Assembly (NCBI RefSeq): GCF_900110205.1
Contig: NZ_FOCV01000038.1
Location: 1-52,991 of the forward strand
Direction of reading: 5' to 3'
From: Rhizobium tibeticum
Lineage (GTDB): Bacteria > Pseudomonadota > Alphaproteobacteria > Rhizobiales > Rhizobiaceae
DNA length: 52,991 bases
Shown: positions 50,401 to 52,991 of the stretch, one piece after another
Layout of the letters: each line of letters starts with the position of its first letter
How positions within the stretch are numbered: the stretch's first letter is position 1
The notes under the pieces: model-generated
The model's input: the letters and a program-made list of their open reading frames with translations, nothing else
Told to the model about the DNA's origin: nothing
Database searches by the model: none
Made by a program: the position numbers and the translations under genes

Positions 50401-52323
50401 CTATTTGCTCGCGACCTGCGGTGGCGGCTGGTTGCCGAGGAGGGCATCGATGCGCTGCCGCTCGTCCTCGAACTTTGCCAGCGCCCCGCCCTTCAACGAC
50501 TTGCCGCCTGGCAAGCGCACTCGGAGTGGATCGACCTTGGTGCCGTTGACGATCATCTCGTAGTGCAGATGCGGGCCGGTGGATTCGCCCGTCGTGCCGA
50601 CCCAGCCGATCACCTGGCCCTGGCGCACCTTGGCGCCAGGAACGATACCCTTGGCGATGGCGCTCTGGTGATTGTAGGAGGATTCGTAGCCATTGGCATG
50701 GCGGACGATGGTCTGGTTGCCGTAGCCGCCGGAATCCCAGCCGGCTTTCTCGACAGTGCCGTTGCCGACCGCGATGATCGCCGTGCCGCGTGGAGCCGCC
50801 CAGTCGACGCCCGTATGCATGCGGGCAAAGCCCAGGATCGGGTGCCGGCGCATACCGAAGCCTGACTTGAAGATGCCGTTCGGAACGGGATTGCGCAGCA
50901 GGAATTGCCGAATGCTCTTACCGTCCTGATCGAAGTAGTCGATCGAACCGTCTTCCGGATCCTGGAAGCGGTAGAACCGTGTCTGCGTGTCGCCGAAGCG
51001 CGCGTTCACATAGAGAAGCTCGGAATCGGCCGTTGCCTGTCCGCTTGAGTCGGCGACGGAAAAGAAAGCCTCCAGAGTATCGGTCGGGCGCAGTTCCGCC
51101 TGGAAGTCGACGCTGCTTGCCAGCAGCTTGATGACGAGCGCGGTCATATCCTTGGTCATGCCGTAAGAGAGCGCAGCACGGTAGATGCCGTCATAGACAC
51201 GTGGCAGGTTCTGGTTGGACGGGACCGATGTTGAGTTGTCGTCGAAGGCGGTCGTGACCGCGTCGATCGGCGGCGGCTCGCGTCCGGCGACGAACCGGTC
51301 GTGGTCGTCGAGCGCCACGGTGATAAGGTGGCGGGTGCCGCGATAGACGCTGGCGCGGATGATCTTGGCTTGTTCACCTCTTTGCAGGATGCCGATCCGC
51401 AGCACATCGCCCTTTGAGAGGTCGTCCGATCCGATCATAGGCGACAGATAGGCAGACAGGCCCTTGGCCTGCGGCTCCGGATAGCCCGAGTCGGTCATCG
51501 CCTTGATGATCGACGTGCCCTGACGCACCGGGATGATGTCGTCGGCAAACTCTTCCGTCTGCGGGGTGATCGATTCCGGTGCGGAGACCGTCATGTTCTG
51601 CTCGAGGACACGGGCCGTCAGGCCGGCCGTCAGGTCAACGTCGTTGTCATCGTTGGAGAAGCGGCGCGGGTCCACGTAGTAGAGTGCTGCGACCTGGGCC
51701 GCGCCGTCGGTGAGGACTGAGCCGTTGGAGCGCACGTTCTCCTCGATCTCGTCGAGGGTCATACCGGGTGCGACCTCAAGATCGGACTTTGCCGCGGGGT
51801 AGGCCACCGTTTTCAGACTGACCTCAGACTCCACGTCCGAACCGTAGATCTGGCCAGTGCGAACGGTCGGCTGTGCGTCGGGTTCGTCTGCCGAGAAGAT
51901 CGTCAGCGGATTGAAGCTCGGATAGTCTTCGGTCGCCACGTGGTTGGCAGCCAGCGTCATCTTTACGCGCGCGAAGGGCTGGCGGCGGACGACTTCCTTG
52001 TCGCCCTCGTGGACGACGGTCGAGACCTCCATGATCTTGCGGTCGGACGGCTTGGCGGCAATCGCAGGCGCAATCAGGCGGCTGCCACGCGTCACATCGG
52101 TATCGGAATGCGCCTCGGCATTGATATTGGCGTAGGCCTCGGCGGGGATCGCCAGTTGCTGGCGACCGTCGAGCGCGGCAAAGAGCGCCACCCCCATCAG
52201 CACGCTTGAGGTAATGCCGGTGAGGAACGTACCCGAAAGCCAGCGCAATGAAACCTCGCGGCGGTCGGGCGCTCGTCTGCCATCGGCGAGAAGCGGCGGC
52301 TCGTTGCCGAACGAGCGGATCAT
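50401..52323 (-). CDS. M23 family metallopeptidase (envelope endopeptidase)
   Basis: 640 residues. A cytosolic tail, one membrane helix (LSGTFLTGITSSVLMGVALF), a long extracytoplasmic region, a LysM-/OapA-like segment (DDIIPVRQGTSIIKAMTDSG), then the C-terminal M23 domain with HTGVDWAAPRGT and PHLHYEMIVNG as zinc ligands. This is the shape of MepM/DipM-type peptidoglycan hydrolases or their activators; both zinc His residues present, so likely active. Start ATG 52323 has GGAG 6 bp upstream; ATG 52341 and 52470 are in frame. Confidence 0.92.
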   Translation of the reverse strand: MIRSFGNEPPLLADGRRAPDRREVSLRWLSGTFLTGITSSVLMGVALFAALDGRQQLAIPAEAYANINAEAHSDTDVTRGSRLIAPAIAAKPSDRKIMEVSTVVHEGDKEVVRRQPFARVKMTLAANHVATEDYPSFNPLTIFSADEPDAQPTVRTGQIYGSDVESEVSLKTVAYPAAKSDLEVAPGMTLDEIEENVRSNGSVLTDGAAQVAALYYVDPRRFSNDDNDVDLTAGLTARVLEQNMTVSAPESITPQTEEFADDIIPVRQGTSIIKAMTDSGYPEPQAKGLSAYLSPMIGSDDLSKGDVLRIGILQRGEQAKIIRASVYRGTRHLITVALDDHDRFVAGREPPPIDAVTTAFDDNSTSVPSNQNLPRVYDGIYRAALSYGMTKDMTALVIKLLASSVDFQAELRPTDTLEAFFSVADSSGQATADSELLYVNARFGDTQTRFYRFQDPEDGSIDYFDQDGKSIRQFLLRNPVPNGIFKSGFGMRRHPILGFARMHTGVDWAAPRGTAIIAVGNGTVEKAGWDSGGYGNQTIVRHANGYESSYNHQSAIAKGIVPGAKVRQGQVIGWVGTTGESTGPHLHYEMIVNGTKVDPLRVRLPGGKSLKGGALAKFEDERQRIDALLGNQPPPQVASK

Positions 52324-52409
52324 CATCTTCTCCGTCATCATGGCAGGTGGATCCGCGTCCTTTCGGTAGGCTTTTCGGGTGGCTCTGGCTGGCGCCGAAA
52401 AGTGCATAG

Positions 52410-52428
52410 TTTGACAATGGAAGTCAAA
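52410..52428. promoter_or_regulatory. Inverted repeat upstream of the M23 gene
   Basis: TTTGAC-N7-GTCAAA is a perfect 6-bp inverted repeat about 90 bp upstream of the M23 start. It may be an operator in the peptidase promoter; its regulator is unknown. Confidence 0.35.
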
Positions 52429-52641
52429 TGGGCCGCATGTGCGACCCAAATCATTCACCCTTGAGACCATCTGATTGTGAAGATGTAAGGGCGAAAGACC
52501 TCGTCATCGCGTTTTGAGGCGCTATTTCTCTAGAAATGACCCGGCTACCAGCGCAACCGGAGGGCAGAAAGGAGGGTTTCTGGAAATCCCTTTTAGAATT
52601 CAATGCGATGCAAGAAATCTCGTTTTTTTTGAAAACCAGTG

Positions 52642-52670
52642 TTGACTTCAAAACGGGGTAGGATCTATAA
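52642..52670 (+). promoter_or_regulatory. Strong promoter of an rRNA operon
   Basis: TTGACT (52642-52647), 17-bp spacer, CTATAA (52665-52670), matching the rhizobial sigma70 consensus. An AT-rich stretch with eight T's (52621-52635) just upstream resembles an UP element. It points to the rRNA leader on its right. Confidence 0.75.
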
Positions 52671-52991
52671 GCCCACTCACTGAACGAGGGCGGCGGCGCT
52701 GCTGGCGACGATGTCCTTCGCTTCTGAGTTTCTTGAGATTGGCTGCGACGCTGATTGTTTCCTGGGCCGGATGGTTTAGGGGCGAGGAATTTTGACCGGG
52801 GTTTCTGGTCTGTTATTTGACAATTGAAGATGAGAAGAAAGAGAAACGTGGGCGGCGGAGCTTGCGAGGATCGGAAGGAATTTCGGTTCTTAGAAAGAGA
52901 CTTTGGCGGTCACGTTTATCAAGAGAAGTTACACTGGTTTTTGACGCGAAGGTTTAGGCTTTTGTGTTTAGAAAACAGGTGTGAAGTTCTC
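52671..52991 (+). other. rRNA operon leader (16S precursor upstream region)
   Basis: No protein gene. The sequence matches my recollection of rhizobial 16S leaders: TGTTATTTGACAA (52811-52823) is an antitermination boxA-like element comparable to TGCTCTTTAACA, followed by GATGAGAAGAAAGAGAAACG and, at the window end, GAAAACAGGTGTGAAGTTCT, which normally lies shortly before the AGAGTTTGATC start of 16S rRNA. The mature 16S is not in the window. Confidence 0.75.

Overview
The window is GC-rich, densely coded chromosomal DNA from an alphaproteobacterium of the order Rhizobiales, most likely Rhizobiaceae (Sinorhizobium/Ensifer/Rhizobium type). Reasons: the gene content and runs (secA, parvulin, argJ, acetyltransferase, mutT; lysC, ptsP, prfA, prmC, DUF4167, clpB), ArgJ instead of ArgA for acetylglutamate, ubiquinone and PTS-Ntr genes, rhizobial-style promoters of TTGAC/CTATA type, and a right end that reads as a rhizobial rRNA leader. 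The genus is an inference from recall, not from a search.

Layout. 1-690 is the truncated start of etfB with an operator-like palindrome upstream. 862-3352 is a minus-strand run (SDR, twin-membrane HIG1-like protein, cobalamin adenosyltransferase, rhomboid). 3431-9570 holds BrkB/YihY, GluQRS, AlkA, an HNH protein, DsbB, YqaA and a Kef-type antiporter with a cyclic-nucleotide domain. 9795-10979 is a membrane glycosyltransferase, followed by tRNA-Leu(CAA). 11252-16913 is a more accessory stretch: MFS exporter divergent from a TetR regulator, methyltransferase, aldo/keto reductase, acyl-CoA synthetase. 16929-19662 is a polysaccharide flippase plus FemAB/BioF2-like acetyltransferase. 19796-26205 holds secA, a parvulin and the argJ-GNAT-mutT operon.

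26329-35508 mixes small genes (membrane protein, orphan Flp pilin), a methyltransferase, a decayed comF, glutaredoxin, a nitrilase-family amidase, DUF1178, SDR, an L,D-transpeptidase, two lipoproteins, a tight three-gene cassette (ICMT-like methyltransferase, free-standing E2-type acyltransferase, SDR fused to a SEC-C zinc motif), and ubiG. 35699-38895 is a FecR-domain protein facing a CHASE2 adenylate cyclase. 39103-40206 is an old-yellow-enzyme oxidoreductase. 40651-50345 is housekeeping: aspartokinase, EI-Ntr, release factor 1 with its methyltransferase, DUF4167 RNA-binding-like protein, ClpB. An M23 peptidase follows, then the promoter and leader of an rRNA operon whose 16S gene should begin just past the window.

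No CRISPR array, insertion sequence, integrase or prophage gene was seen. The most notable items are the uncharacterised three-gene cassette at 32487-34745, the comF remnant at 27879-28123, the SDR-SEC-C fusion, the FecR/CHASE2 pair, and a 20-bp triplicate that places a TAG in all three frames at the end of the DUF4167 gene.
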